This document shows positions 23,786-35,139 of a DNA stretch of 64,000 nucleotides, piece by piece. This stretch comes from Okapia johnstoni (taxonomy: Eukaryota; Chordata; Mammalia; Artiodactyla; Giraffidae): positions 31,562,001 through 31,626,000 of the forward strand of contig CM044311.1 in assembly GCA_024291935.2 (NCBI GenBank), written 5' to 3'. Numbering within the stretch: position 1 is the first letter of the stretch; every line of letters begins with the position of its first letter. The position numbers were made by a program, and so were the translations under genes. Under the pieces are notes generated by a model that did not search any database, had not been told where the DNA came from, and saw nothing but the letters and a program-made list of their open reading frames with translations.

Positions 23786-24569
23786 CTTGTTGTTCAGTCC
23801 CAAGGTGCTATCCAACCCCTTGTGACCCCATGGAATGCAGCGCACCAGGTTTCTCTATCCTTCACTATCTCCCAGAATTTGCTCAAACTCATGTTCACTG
23901 AGTCGGTGATGCTATCCAACCTTCTCATCCTCTGTTGCCCTCCTCTCCTCTTGTCCTCAATCTTTCCCAGCATCAAGGTCTTTTCCAGTGAGTCAGCCCT
24001 TTGCATCAGATGGCCAGAGTGTTGGAACTTCAGCTTCAGCTTCAACCCTTCGAGTGAATATTCAGGACCGATTTCCTTTAGGATTGACTAATTTGATCTC
24101 CTTGGAGCCCAAGGGACTCTCAAGAGTCTTCTCCAGTACCACAGTTCAAAAGCATCAAATCTTCAGCACTCAGCCTTCTTTATGGTCCAACTCTCACATC
24201 TGTATATGACTACTGTAAAAACAATAGCTTTGAGTATTCAGACCTTTGTCAGCAAAGTGATGTCTCTGTTCTTTAATATGTTGTCTAAGTTGGCCATAAC
24301 TTTTCTTTGAAGGAGCAAGTGTCTTTGAATTTCATGGCTGCAGTCAACATCCACAGTGATTTTGGAACCCAAGAAGATAAACTCTGTCACTGTTTCCACT
24401 TTCCCCCCATCTATTTGCCAAGAAGTGATGGGATTACATGCCATGATCTTAATTTTCTGAAAGTTGAGTTTTAAGCCAGCTCTTTCACTCTCCTCTTGCA
24501 TCCTCAACAAGAGGTTCTTTAGTTCCTCTTTGCTCTCTGCCATTAGGGTGGTATATCTGAGGTTGTTGA
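23786..24569 (-). mobile_element. BovB LINE 3' fragment
   Basis: Antisense BovB, 5' truncated. The minus-strand frame at 24238-24543 begins with MAESKEELKNLLL, the segment just downstream of the catalytic reverse-transcriptase core. A second frame at 23794-24045 covers the C-terminal LKLKFQHSGHLMQRADSLEK region. Frameshifts separate them. It is flanked by a perfect 13-bp TATGGATAGAGAA at 23773-23785 and 24570-24582. Confidence 0.95.
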
Positions 24570-24729
24570 TATGGATAGAGAAGGAATTCTCTTAAATCAC
24601 AAATACCTCATCAGTGGAGAAGTCAGCAGTTTAAACCTGCATAACAAACCTTACCTTTGTTTTTTTCAGGTAATCTCCTATAACTGGCCTCCCTGCCTCT
24701 TTCTCCCTCACAAACCCTTCTTTCTTTAG

Positions 24730-24946
24730 AATAGGATGTGTGTGCTTAGTCGTGTCAGATTCATTTCAACCCCATGGACTGCAGCCCACCAGGCTCCTCC
24801 ATCCATGGAAATCTCCAAGCAAGAATACTGGAGCAGGTTGTCATTTCCTATTCTAAGGGATCTTCCTGACGCAGGGATCCAGTGTGCATCTCCTGCATTG
24901 GCAGATGGATTTTTTTTATTATTATTATTACCACTGAGCCACCTAG
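24730..24946 (-). mobile_element. Bov-tA SINE with internal ATT expansion
   Basis: Antisense Bov-tA. In the tRNA-like head the usual GGATTCTTTACCACTG has become a T8 run followed by ATT repeats (24909-24931). TCTTTAG at 24723-24729 and 24947-24953 may be the target-site duplication. The expansion probably disrupts the internal promoter A-box side of the head. Confidence 0.9.
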
Positions 24947-24953
24947 TCTTTAG

Positions 24954-25969
24954 CTGAAGATGGAATTTAAGTTGGTGACTTAGGGCACCTCAAGGAGTTA
25001 CTCATTTCTCATTTTTTTTTTCTGGGTATCTCCCATGTATACATTAAGTGTATATTTTAATAAATTTCTGTTTTTCTCTGCTAATTTATCTTTTATCACA
25101 GAGATCTCAACTAAGAACTTGAAAGAATAGAGGGAAAATTATTTTTCTTCCCCTACACTCTAAAAATGAAAAAATAGTAAAGAAGTAGCACGTCACAGTG
25201 TTGATGGATTTTAACATTTCCTCCTTCTAAGGAAGATTTTTTGCAAGAAACCAATAGAGTCTAGATACTGGTATAAGTAGAGATGGTCTTTAATGTAGAA
25301 ACACAAAGATAGAATATCGTGGGTTATGATACTTACAAATATTTCATCATAATCTTCTTTAGTTCAGTTGCATAGACACAAGGTTCATGCGCTAATCTGT
25401 TAGACATGGCACCCCTGGCTTCCAGAAAACCATGGCAACATGACTAGCTCATACTATTGTATTCAAGTTCTTCCTCTTCTATGTCCTCAATTTCTTTCCC
25501 CTCCAAAAAAGGGAGTATTGTTTTCTTTTAAGAGAAAACTTTCAAGGCAGCTGTGTAGGTATACATTTCCTGTACCTATGCATTTTCTTCTGACACAGTA
25601 TGGGAACATAATAAAGATCCAATTTCAAATTTTATTATCTTTGGAAACAGTATTTATCTCCTGCTTTCTGAAACAGATTCTTCTAAATATAGGTAACAAC
25701 AACAACAAAAAAAATGAGTTAGAATTTTCCACTAAGAAGTGGAAAATTTTATTCACGCCAAATTGAGGGTTATAACCCGGGAATAGCCTTTCAGAAAGTT
25801 CCCAGAACTGTTCTGCTAGTTAGAGGTCAAATTTCAGTTATATAATTTCTTGAGATAAAGGGCTATACATTAAAAGATGTATCATTGACAGTTTACACAA
25901 TCCAAGTCTAAGCATACTCAGCAAGTAGTGGGTAATGGGTCCTCATATCTATGGAACCTTATATCAAGG
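24954..25969. other. No recognised feature
   Basis: AT-rich, with a 10-bp perfect inverted repeat at 25723-25732 and 25739-25748. The open frame at 25440-25766 has no domain I know. Confidence 0.45.
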
Positions 25970-26303
25970 TGTCAGGTGTGGAGCTCTATACAAAGATCAC
26001 AAGACAAAAATCTCCAGAATTAACCAAGCCCCACAGCAACTATTACTATGAGCCTCCTGATCTAAATTGGCCAGTTCTGTGACCCCACTTTAGGTTGAAT
26101 AACCACCCTGTTACTCACACTGTAGTATCCTAGTCAATCAGTTAATGCCACCCTTCTAGCAGGAATTTTGTCTTGAGCCTGTAAAAATTGGCTTAGGCCA
26201 GCCCAGTGTTTTATCAGTGTCTCCCACTCTAATAAACTCGATCCTCCTTTCTTTCTGCCTCTTGTCTGGAAATTCTTTTCCAACCTGTGCACAGACCATG
26301 ACA
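25970..26303 (+). mobile_element. Probable solo retroviral LTR
   Basis: A 334-bp unit that begins TGTCA and ends TGACA, the inverted terminal pair expected of an LTR. It has AATAAA at 26231-26236, then a pyrimidine-rich U5-like end of about 67 bp with CTTTCTTTCTGCCTCTTGTC. The flanks are AAGG and ATGG, a weak match for a 4-bp target-site duplication. No internal region is present. The class is inferred from the layout, not from a family match. Confidence 0.6.
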
Positions 26304-26989
26304 ATGGTCCCTTACAAGATTAAGAAGGAATCTGATATTTAAAGGAGTTGTCTTGTTAGTGCTAAAATTATGTTGCTCTTTACAGTTGAGCAGGTATTTT
26401 TTGCCAGTGAAGAGGTTTGGTCAATGCAAAGTGTAGATATACAATACACAGTAGAGGGGAGAAATGAGGTCAAAGAGAATATTTTGAAGTTTAAATTTTC
26501 TTGTCTTTCTTAAAAATACAAATTTTCTTTCACAATACCTTTCTAAATCTCCTCTTCCACTATCTCTTAAGTGTTGCTTTACAGAGATGGGTCCTAGGTT
26601 CTCATCTCTTTTTGAGCATCAAACATCCTCTAGAAAACCTCAACAATCATTATGATCATTATTAACATCCAAATGTCCACAACTTTCAAATTTAGACCTT
26701 TAATTTCATTACAGTTCCTATATCCAACTATAAAGTTTGATACTTGCACTTACAATCCATCAAGCTACCTCCAGACAGTGGTAAGGCTATTAATTTGTGT
26801 GGATTACAGAAAATGTAATATTATTCTCTCTTTCTAGTGAAATGTGTCAGCAATTTAAACAGATTCTAAGAACTATATTTTTCTAATTCTAATAACAAAA
26901 TCATATTTGGTTTCTATATGAAATGGTGAAAGAAATACTCAAAGGAAAAAAACTATAGGAATTCACCAACCTAGGAACTTGCACAATGC
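26304..26989. other. Weak L2-like text, otherwise nothing
   Basis: 26560-26740 has weak L2-like order ('gtcctaggttctcatctctt', then 'catccaaatgtccacaactt', then 'tcctatatccaacta'). The rest is unrecognised and AT-rich. Confidence 0.35.
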
Positions 26990-27204
26990 TTGTGCTGTGC
27001 TTAGTTGTTCCATTGTGTCCAACTCTTTGTGACTCCATGGACTGTAGCCTGCCAGGCTCTTCTGTCCACAGGGATTCTCCAGGCAAGAACACTGAAATGG
27101 GTTGCCATGCCCTCCTCCAGGGGATCTTCCCAACCCAGGTATCGAACCCATGTCTCCTGCATTGCAGGCAGATTCTTTACCATCTGAGCCACCAGGGAAG
27201 CCCA
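26990..27204 (-). mobile_element. Bov-tA SINE
   Basis: Well-preserved antisense Bov-tA with the intact head CTGCATTGCAGGCAGATTCT ending GCCACCAGGGAAGCCC. It is flanked by the near-identical words ACAATGCTT and ACAGTGCTT. Good preservation suggests a relatively young copy. Confidence 0.95.
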
Positions 27205-27229
27205 TACAGTGCTTAGCCTTGATTAACTT

Positions 27230-27365
27230 AACTTTATGTAAAAGCTATTTATTTCCCCATCAGTGAATTTAGTGACTTGCAAGAAGCTTTAGGTATTAGA
27301 ATTCAGCACAGAGCTGGAAGCATAGGTTTGTCTAGTTCTTATACTTGCAATTCAATCTCCCTGAA
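27230..27365 (-). mobile_element. MIR SINE, antisense
   Basis: The order 'gaatttagtgacttgcaaga', 'ttagaattcagcacagagct' and 'ggaagcataggtttgtctag' parallels the reverse MIR core ('aagtgacttgcccaaggtca', 'agctgggattcgaaccc'). Confidence 0.5.
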
Positions 27366-27990
27366 GGCTTGTTATTTTCATCTTTATATTGAAAAGAAAA
27401 ATTGCTTTTCTGTTACTGTTTCATAAAAAATCTACATATATGCATAAATCTAATAGCACTATTGAGTTCACACTGGAGAAATCACTCTAAAATCTTGAGA
27501 GTAGGAAGAGAGTGATGGACGAAGAGTGGAACTGATTCAGTCTCCATGCTCACAGACACATCATACCTTCCTGATACTTGAATGCAGTTTATAGTATTTA
27601 AGAGAACACATGGCATAAAGATTAAAAGTGAAATCCAAAATCAGAAGAACTATGTTTTCCCTAGAAGACAGAACAGCTTTGTCCCAATTCTGCCATATTC
27701 ACCCCAAGATTTTGTATGAGGGCTGACTCATTCACTATTAACTCTTCTCAACACCACAATACCATCCTTAGAACCTAGAACAGTAACTAAAAATGAGTAG
27801 CTGCTTACAAATACTGCTAGCTAAATAATTAAACTTTGGAAAACTGAGTTGCTATCAGCATACCACAGTTTCATCAACTCATAAAAGGGAAAAAAGTATC
27901 CTCTAATTCAAAGAGTTAGTACAAGGATCAAAGGAGACGCTGTGTTTTCAATAGTTTTAAATTCTCAAATATTATAGCACATTAGGTGAT

Positions 27991-28206
27991 ACTATTGGGG
28001 CTTCACCAGTGGCTCAGTGGTAAAGAATCTGCCTGCAACGCAGGAGACTCAAGTTTGATCTCTGGGTCAGGAAGATCCCCTGGAGAAGGAAATGGTAACC
28101 CACTCCAGTATTCTTGCCTGGGAAATCCCACAGATAGAGGAGATGATGGGTTAGTCAATGAGGTGACAAAAGATTTGGACATGACTTAGTGACTATATAA
28201 CAACAA
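27991..28206 (+). mobile_element. Bov-tA SINE
   Basis: Sense Bov-tA: GGGGCTTCACCAGTGGCTCA, head CTGCCTGCAACGCAGGAGAC, body CCCCTGGAGAAGGAAATGG. The 3' part is diverged and ends in an AACAACAA tail. AGGTGAT at 27984-27990 and 28207-28213 is the likely target-site duplication. Confidence 0.94.
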
Positions 28207-28451
28207 AGGTGATGTTATTATTGATATTAATTAAAGAAGTGAGAGTGAATAACAATAAAATTCGAGAGCTAAAAATTCCACAACTAATTATATTTTGCCT
28301 TCTGTCCTTCTTAATCCTTCCCCAGCACATACCAACCCTGGATAAACTTAACCATCAGAGGCTGTCTCCTCTTGAAAACTGACAAAGAAAACCAAACAAC
28401 TCAGCTCACAAATGTCCTGGTTTCTAACTCTGTCTGGTACAGCAGATAAAA

Positions 28452-28720
28452 TAGGCTAGGTTGGGCTGAATAAATAACCTCAAAACTTTCGATAGCTTAA
28501 AGCAAAGGACACTACTTCTTCACACTGCATGTTAATTGGTGATGGGCTGGGGTTCTCCTTCATGTTAAACATGAGACCCAGCATGACAAAGTATCCATGC
28601 TTTGGGATATTTGTTTATTGCTTGTGGCAGAGGAAAAGAGTTCTGGAGGATTTTCCACTGGCAATTAAACCTTCCTTCCAGCAGTAACACTTGGCTCTTC
28701 TGTTAATTCATCAGCTGGAA
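28452..28720 (+). mobile_element. Ancient mammalian interspersed repeat
   Basis: The text 'aggctaggttgggctgaata', 'aaataacctcaaaactttcg', 'ttgtggcagaggaaaagagt' and 'ttccactggcaattaaacc' follows a repeat seen widely in mammalian genomes. I am sure of the recurrence but not of the family or class. Confidence 0.6.
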
Positions 28721-28989
28721 ATAATTATATGGAAACAAGATGAAAGTCAGCCATGGGCTCAGAGTTTGAAAAGCTGAAAATACATGATAAACACTGCTGC
28801 TGCTGGTGGTTACTATATCTGGACCCTCTTATGGTCCCAGAAATCCTACTAGCCTCATATTTTCCTCTTTTACTTCCCCATAACAAACAGTCAATTCCAA
28901 CTTCTCTATATTTTCCAAACTTCCTACTAACCACCCCCAGGCTCTAAAGATGTCTTTTCCACTGACCCGGTAGAGAAACGGAAGCCATC

Positions 28990-29110
28990 AGCCCCTCTAG
29001 GGTGGTCAGCTCTGTGAAAACAGGGACAAGTAACTGTCTTGTTTGCAATTGCATCACTTCTGCCTACCGTAGTGCTAGCACATGGTAGTTGTCAAGAAAA
29101 CATTATTACA
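28990..29110 (+). mobile_element. Possible L2 tail
   Basis: 'tctgtgaaaacagggacaag' then 'taactgtcttgtttgc' then 'agtgctagcacatggtagtt' matches the common L2 3' end order ('gggcagggactgtgtct', 'gcctggcacatagtagg'). Confidence 0.45.
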
Positions 29111-29149
29111 CAAATCATTTCCTGTTAATATGAGGTCTCTCCTGTTGAT

Positions 29150-29590
29150 GTCTGTGGTAGGCTTTTAAAAAAATGCTCCATAAAAGATATCCATGTTATA
29201 ATGTCTGGGACTATATGGGGGAAAGAAGTGTTTGCAGATGTGACTAAACTGATGACTGAGTAGCAAAGATTATCCTGGATTATTTGGCTGGACCCTACAT
29301 GCAATTATATTTATCTTTATAATAAGGAGGCAAAGGAAATCTGACAGACATAGAACAGGAGACTGAAGATGAAGCCGAGAGAGTATTGCAGATTCTGACC
29401 TTGAAGATTAGTGTGTTGTGGCTACAAGACATGGAGTGCCAGCAGCCACCAGAAACTGAAAGAGACAAATGATTCTTTCCTACACAGAAGGGGCATGCTT
29501 TCCCAACATCTTGTATTCAGTCATTCAGTCCAATGGAACTTTGGCCTCCAAAGTTGTGAGAGAATAAACACAACTAAATGTCTGGAAATT
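29150..29590 (+). mobile_element. MLT1-like MaLR LTR
   Basis: The order is 'gaagtgtttgcagatgtgac', 'caaagattatcctggattat', 'ttggctggaccctacatgc', 'ccagcagccaccagaaactg', 'actttggcctccaaagttgt', 'gagagaataaac'. It is an ERVL-MaLR LTR missing its last part. The open frame at 29411-29596 is fortuitous. Confidence 0.7.
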
Positions 29591-30471
29591 CATTAGAGGA
29601 AACTAGCATACATCCAACTTAACTAGGATTTATATTTTCTAGCATGTATGCTTTGGGCAAAATATTCCTATATTTGAAAATGCTAAATATCACCAAAATT
29701 TTTTTAAAAATTAGTCATGATTTTTTTTTAATCAACATACGCTTGCTATATTTTGAGAAGCTACAGTACTTTCAGTATTATTTTACTTCCTTGAAATGAA
29801 TTGATTTATAAACTATAGGGTAAACATTTCAAAATATCAAGTATATGTATCAAAATATACTCTGCTTTCATGTAGTTGACTGTCTCCAAAATTTGGATGG
29901 TTTAAAATATATTCATTATAATTTCTGTGGTCTGTGGGGGTAAAATTGTGTATGGTTAAATTTCAGTAGTTGTGGTAGCATTGAGGCTTACCAAAATTAT
30001 GAGTTTGTTTATTGGGTTTGCTGCCATCTCTCTGTTCTCTTCTTCTCTTCTTACATGTTAATAATGTTCTCTATTTACTTTGCTTCTGCATCAGTTCCTA
30101 ATTTGCTTTTTTTCAAAATATCCAAAATCTAATAGCCTTTACTTATATATGGTAGCTAAAGTAGAAATCCAATCTTCTGCAAAATATAAGGAATGACTAT
30201 AACTCTAAACAAATTTTATAGCTATTCTTTATAACTCAGGCTAAAGTATAGAACATGTCTTCTTTCAGATATAAAAGCAAATGAGATTTTCACATTAAAA
30301 TGACAGATGACATATGGAGTCTCATGAAAGCTAAAATACCTAAGAACAATTTTTTTTTAAAGAGTTGAGAGTGGGCTGAGGAGGACATCAAAACTCCTTC
30401 TCATACGTCTTTATACTTGTTTAGGTACCTAAATTTGATTTCAAATTCTCAAGGATGAGCATAAAGTAATA
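29591..30471. other. No recognised feature
   Basis: Very AT-rich. No gene or nameable repeat. Confidence 0.45.
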
Positions 30472-30481
30472 TTTACCTCCT

Positions 30482-30849
30482 CAGTTCAGTTCAGTCGCTC
30501 AGCTGTGTCTGACTCTGTGACCCCATGAATCACAGAACGCCAGGCTTCCCTGTCCATCACCAACTGCCGGAGTCTACCCAAACTCATGTCCATCAAGTCG
30601 GTGATGCCATCCAGCCATCTCATCCTCTGTCATCCCCTTCTCCTCCTGCCCTCAATCCTTTCCAGCATCAGGGTCTTTTCCAATGAATCAACTGTTCGCA
30701 TGAGGTGGCCAAAGTATTGGAGTTTCAGCTTCAAAATCAGTCCTTCCAATGAACACCCAGGACCGATCTCTTTTAGGATGGACTGGATGGATCTCCTTGC
30801 AGTCCAAGGGATTCTCAAGAGTCTTCTCCAACACCACAGTTCAAAAGCT
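30482..30849 (-). mobile_element. BovB LINE 3' end
   Basis: Antisense terminal 368 bp of BovB, with the 3' end CAGTTCAGTTCAGTCGCTCA at the left. The minus-strand frame at 30630-30818 still reads through the C-terminal YFGHLMR and SLEKT motifs. A perfect 10-bp TTTACCTCCT flanks it at 30472-30481 and 30850-30859, so it is a clean 5'-truncated insertion. Confidence 0.96.
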
Positions 30850-30859
30850 TTTACCTCCT

Positions 30860-33038
30860 AGGAAAATTATTTAATTTATAATCCTCTTGTATGTCCACTT
30901 ATGCTTATTTATTAAGTCTGCCACAATAGATTATTATTTTTTTTAAATTATCAACTACAATGCCTCTCTGGAATAATTGGGTGCAGTTTTAAGCTACTCC
31001 ATAAAGTAATATGAAAATAATTTGCTATGTGATAGCTTGTTGGTCTATGACATTGTTATTGTCATTTTTTGAATGGTCTTGCTTACATTCTGAAAGTCAC
31101 CAATGCAGTGGGAGGTGACAGCTCACTCTCCAGTTTCTGGCTGGTCCCAAAACCAGCAGCACAGAGATCATGCTTTTGTTTCTATTTAGATTGCAAATCC
31201 CTCATGCATTCTAAATATTAATCAGAGTTTATTTCACTTCTGGATCCACCCTTTTCTTTCCCATTCTGCCCTCTACAGTCTTTGCAGACTGTATAATGAG
31301 ATACAGCTGATGCTGTTTGTTTATTCCTGTTGGGATATTTTTAACATCAGACTTTTTCTCTGTTATATTCAGCTTCACCCACTCTTACTAGAATCCAAAT
31401 CTCATTTCTTTTTGGACCCTCAGGGAGTCTCATATACACACAAAACACTCTTTGAAGTGAAAGGGAGTTTCTTCTTCAGTGGTCTTTCTTATCCATGATA
31501 CCAAAAAGAATTGGTCCCTCCCAAACAATGGATACAGGCCTTTGTCTTCTTTGTATTTGACAGGACCCCTATCTCTTCCAGAATGTAGAGTTTTGCCAAT
31601 ATCCCCACTGCCTGTTAGGTGTTACTTAAATGTTAAATCAATGGACGAATGAAACCTAATGTGAGACTATAAGAAACACATACACACACGGAGAACTAAA
31701 AGTTAAACAAAAGCATTCACATTTTTCATTTGTATCAAATGCAGGCTGTTTCTGAGTCAATACTCAAGCATTTAGCAAAAAGAAGTAATTACAGATGGAA
31801 CCAGTAAGTGATCCCAGAAGAAACGACTGACATCAAAGAAAAGGGATCCTTCTCATTCTCAGTGGGTCTGTGTTTCCTGAGGGAGCAAGACCCTTACTTT
31901 ATGTGGAAACATATTTAATTCTCCTGGATTCTTTAATGTGCTAGAAATCAAAAAAAAAGTTGTATCACAGAAAATGTACAGTGAACTAGGAAAGAAAAGG
32001 TGAGAGTGGGTGGCATGTAAAATAAAATGCCGAAGGACTGTTTAGCACAAACTGGCAACTGTGGAAGTTTTTTTCCACATTTTTGGTATGATAGTATTGC
32101 AATGCTTTGAAGTGAGTGAAGTTTTAAGAAACAGGTTCTAGACACCATAAATATTTCAAAAACTATCGAGAAAATGAAAGGTTAAAAATATGAGATAATA
32201 CAGAAATAAAGCAAGAAACGAAAGGGAAAAAAATGCAAATAAACAGAATATCTGAAGCTACCACTTGAAGAATGAAGGTTTTATTGCTCCAAACAGAAAA
32301 ACATTGAAAGGAAAAAAAATATATATATATCATTTGTGACATTCATATCTTTCAGTGCCCACACAGTGAAACCAGCAAAATGGAGACAATCAAACACTGG
32401 CCACTGTCACAAGAAAGAATATGATCAGCAAATCAAAATGCTCAACTTTTATTTCAAGAACACTGATGTAAAAATAATGAGCTTGCCAAAAGCACAGACA
32501 GCAAATCTATCAGTAAAGCAGGGGGCGAAATCTGGAGGTAATGGTGAGCACATGGAACACAGGTTAAATTTGGATTATAGAATCCTTGTCTATCAAGCTT
32601 TGTGGCTTTTGTTACCCTAATGGTTCATGTTAGGAAATCTCAGGTGCTTCCTCCCAAGGTGAGTAACTTAATAGGTGGTAGATGCATTCATAAAAGATAA
32701 CAAGACAGCTCTGCCCCTGTTTGTCTGCACTCTTCTTAGATTGTCCAAGACTCACCCAAGAAAAGTGGTGAGTCTCTCCCTTATACCAACAACTGGGATA
32801 GAGGAAGCTTCTTTTTGATGTAGCAAAACTTCTTCCTATTTCCAGGTGGGGATTTCATTCAACTTTATTCAAGCGTGTTCTTCCAAGAGCACACTCTTTT
32901 GCAATTCTACCAAACGTATCATGCAAGTTTTTTCTATGTTTTCCACTAGTGATGATCCCTAAATTTTTGGAGTAAACCCTATTTATTGACACTTTTCAAG
33001 GAACTCCCTAATGTGGCATCAGTTTATCTTTACATATA
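30860..33038. other. Mostly unrecognised
   Basis: 31200-31650 may contain weak L2-like text. A short (AT)n lies near 32321-32330. The open frames at 31310-31498 and 32336-32620 show no domain. I see no gene. Confidence 0.4.
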
Positions 33039-33040
33039 TA

Positions 33041-33232
33041 CAGCTGATCCTCGAATAATGGAGGTTCAAACTGCACAAGTCCACTAATGGTTAGATGTTT
33101 TTTTATGGTAAATACTATAATACTACATGGTCTACGATTGGTTGAATCTGTGGATGCTGAGAAATGATAGATACAGGGGGCTGTCCATAAATGATTAGCA
33201 GATTGATGCCTATGTCGTTCAAGGGTCAACTG
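33041..33232. mobile_element. Tigger-like MITE with TA target site
   Basis: 192 bp with inverted ends: CAGCTGATCCTCGAATA on the left against the reverse complement of the right end, CAGTTGACCCTTGAACG. The differences are all transitions. TA flanks both sides (33039-33040 and 33233-33234), as expected for Tc1/mariner-Tigger elements. It has no coding capacity. Confidence 0.8.
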
Positions 33233-33244
33233 TATAATGTCCTC

Positions 33245-33600
33245 CTTTAATAGTCTTCTTGTCCCGTTACACCCTCTATATGCCAGACTGAAAAGCTGTT
33301 CTCTATCGCCTCTGAATGTCTTAGAACTGCCCATCCATTAAGACCAAATTCAATTAGCACTTCCCCCCAGGGACCTTTCCTTCTTCCAGCTGCCAGTCCA
33401 TCACCACCACATCTTCCTAAGATTTAGCAACTCTAGCCTATCTCCATCTATGTATTGCACAACTTTGTAAGTTAGACAAGAGATACTGATGTTAAGAATT
33501 ATTTTCCTCACTATGTCATAAGTTTCTTAAAAGAAGATCCATGAGTGATTCATTTTTACATGTAATTTATCAAAAAAATGAATAAATGAATGAGGAAGTG
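33245..33600 (+). mobile_element. Diverged L2 LINE fragment
   Basis: Ordered weak L2 matches: 'acaccctctatatgccagac', 'aattcaattagcacttcccc', 'cagggacctttccttcttcc', ending in 'aatgaataaatgaatgag'. Confidence 0.5.
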
Positions 33601-34079
33601 CTTATCATTCCCCTCACTTATGTTCAGTGATATTGTACCAACACATCACTACTAAAATACTAGGTCCATTGAAGACTGCCTTCAGCTTGGTCTAGTCATC
33701 TATTTCATTAATGTCTCCATAATATTATTCTATAATGTTTCAAAGTGGACTATCTGATTCTCCTTCTATGGAAATATCTAAATTTTTTCGTGGCTTACAA
33801 GAACCTGCAACTTCAACTTCAAATTTATTTGCACTCCTTCTGTATCTTCTAACATCCTTCCCTTTACTCTATGACTTTTATAACCACTGATGTTTTTTAT
33901 GCCCAAATATATCAAATGGCTCTTGCAAATGGTCAAATATATCAAATGGCTCCTTCTCCCTGAAAAATACTGCCCACTTTGATTTGTTTTTCATCTATTT
34001 AACTCTTCCTCCTCCTTTAGATATCAATTATCATTACCTTGGGAAAGCCTTCCTGACCCCTTATTTTTAGTTCCTTTTT

Positions 34080-34249
34080 CCCCCTTTGTTTTTAATATTT
34101 ACTTATTTGGCTGCATCTAGTCTTAGTTGCAGCATTTGGGATATTTTAGTTTCAGCATGTAGGATCTAGTTCCTCAACCAGGAATCGAACTCAGATTCCC
34201 TGCATTGGACTCGAGAGTCTTAGCGATTGGGCCACCAGCGAAGTTCCTC
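34080..34249 (-). mobile_element. CHR-type SINE
   Basis: Antisense CHR SINE: 'acttatttggctgcatctag', 'gtaggatctagttcctcaac', 'caggaatcgaactcagattc', 'cttagcgattgggccaccag'. It is flanked by a perfect 11-bp AGTTCCTTTTT at 34069-34079 and 34250-34260. It inserted into an L2. Confidence 0.92.
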
Positions 34250-34332
34250 AGTTCCTTTTTAAATAACTCTTATATTAAGAGAATTTTATTCCATTCCTTA
34301 AAATTACATTTTATATTCAGTAATTACATATT

Positions 34333-34550
34333 GGGCTTCCCAAGTGGCTCAGTGGTAAAGAGTCTGTCTGCCAGTGCAGGAAACGTCAGAGATGCAGGTT
34401 CAATCCCTGGGTCAGGAAGACCTCCTGGAGGAGGATATGGCAACCTACTCCAGTATTCTTGCCTGGAGAATCCCATGAGCAGAGGAACCTGTGGGCCACA
34501 GTCCTTGGGGCCACAGAGTCAGACATGATTGAGCAACTAAGCATGCACAG
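34333..34550 (+). mobile_element. Bov-tA SINE
   Basis: Sense Bov-tA from GGGCTTCCCAAGTGGCTCAG to GAGCAACTAAGCATGCACAG. It is flanked by TTACATATT (34324-34332) and TTATATATT (34551-34559). It is the second SINE inside the same L2. Confidence 0.94.
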
Positions 34551-34829
34551 TTATATATTACATGTAGCCAGAATCATTATTTGCTGAAAGTCAAACATCC
34601 AATTGTATCATAAGCTCCCAGGCAATAAAACCAGTTTCCAGTTTTTGTTAACCGATTTTACCTCTAACATCTTATAGAATACCTAGCAGATACTTGACAC
34701 TCAATAAATACTTGTTGAAAGAAAAATAAAATGGATTCATGAACACTTTTACCATAATGTTGATTGTACCTCTAGGGTGATGCATTTTAATATTCTGGTC
34801 TTTGGCTCTTCAAACTTATGTGAGGGTTG

Positions 34830-34995
34830 AATTCACGCTCTTCTACTTACCAGCTTTGTTAACTTGAAAAATTGCTTAATTATTCTGTCTCCCAATTGGC
34901 TCAACTGAAAAACAAGAATGATAATACCTACCCTCATAGGATTGATGCATACACAAGGGTGCCCAATATTTATTGAGAATGGTAGATGTTTAATA
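34830..34995 (+). mobile_element. MIR SINE
   Basis: Sense MIR: 'cttctacttaccagctttgt', 'aaaaattgcttaattattct', 'aatgataatacctaccctca', 'taggattgatgc', ending 'gtagatgtttaataaaa'. Confidence 0.65.
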
Positions 34996-35139
34996 AAAAT
35001 CAATTCCCTTTTCCTTCCCTCAGCAAATTCTGGTATATGTGGCTATGCTTATTTGACTCCATATAATCAAATACAGGACTGAAAAGCAGATCTTTAAGTA
35101 CACAGAAACCATAGTCAAAAGACCTTGTGTTTTGTTTGC

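Larger units (their letters stand above)
33780..34730 (+). mobile_element. L2 LINE 3' region, interrupted by two SINEs
   Basis: L2 text at 33780-34068 includes 'gggaaagccttcctgacccc' near 34041. The 3' tail resumes after the insertions, with 'acacttgacactcaataaat'-like sequence near 34690-34720. A CHR SINE and a Bov-tA lie inside. A 30-bp unit is tandemly repeated inside it (33904 and 33934). Confidence 0.6.
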
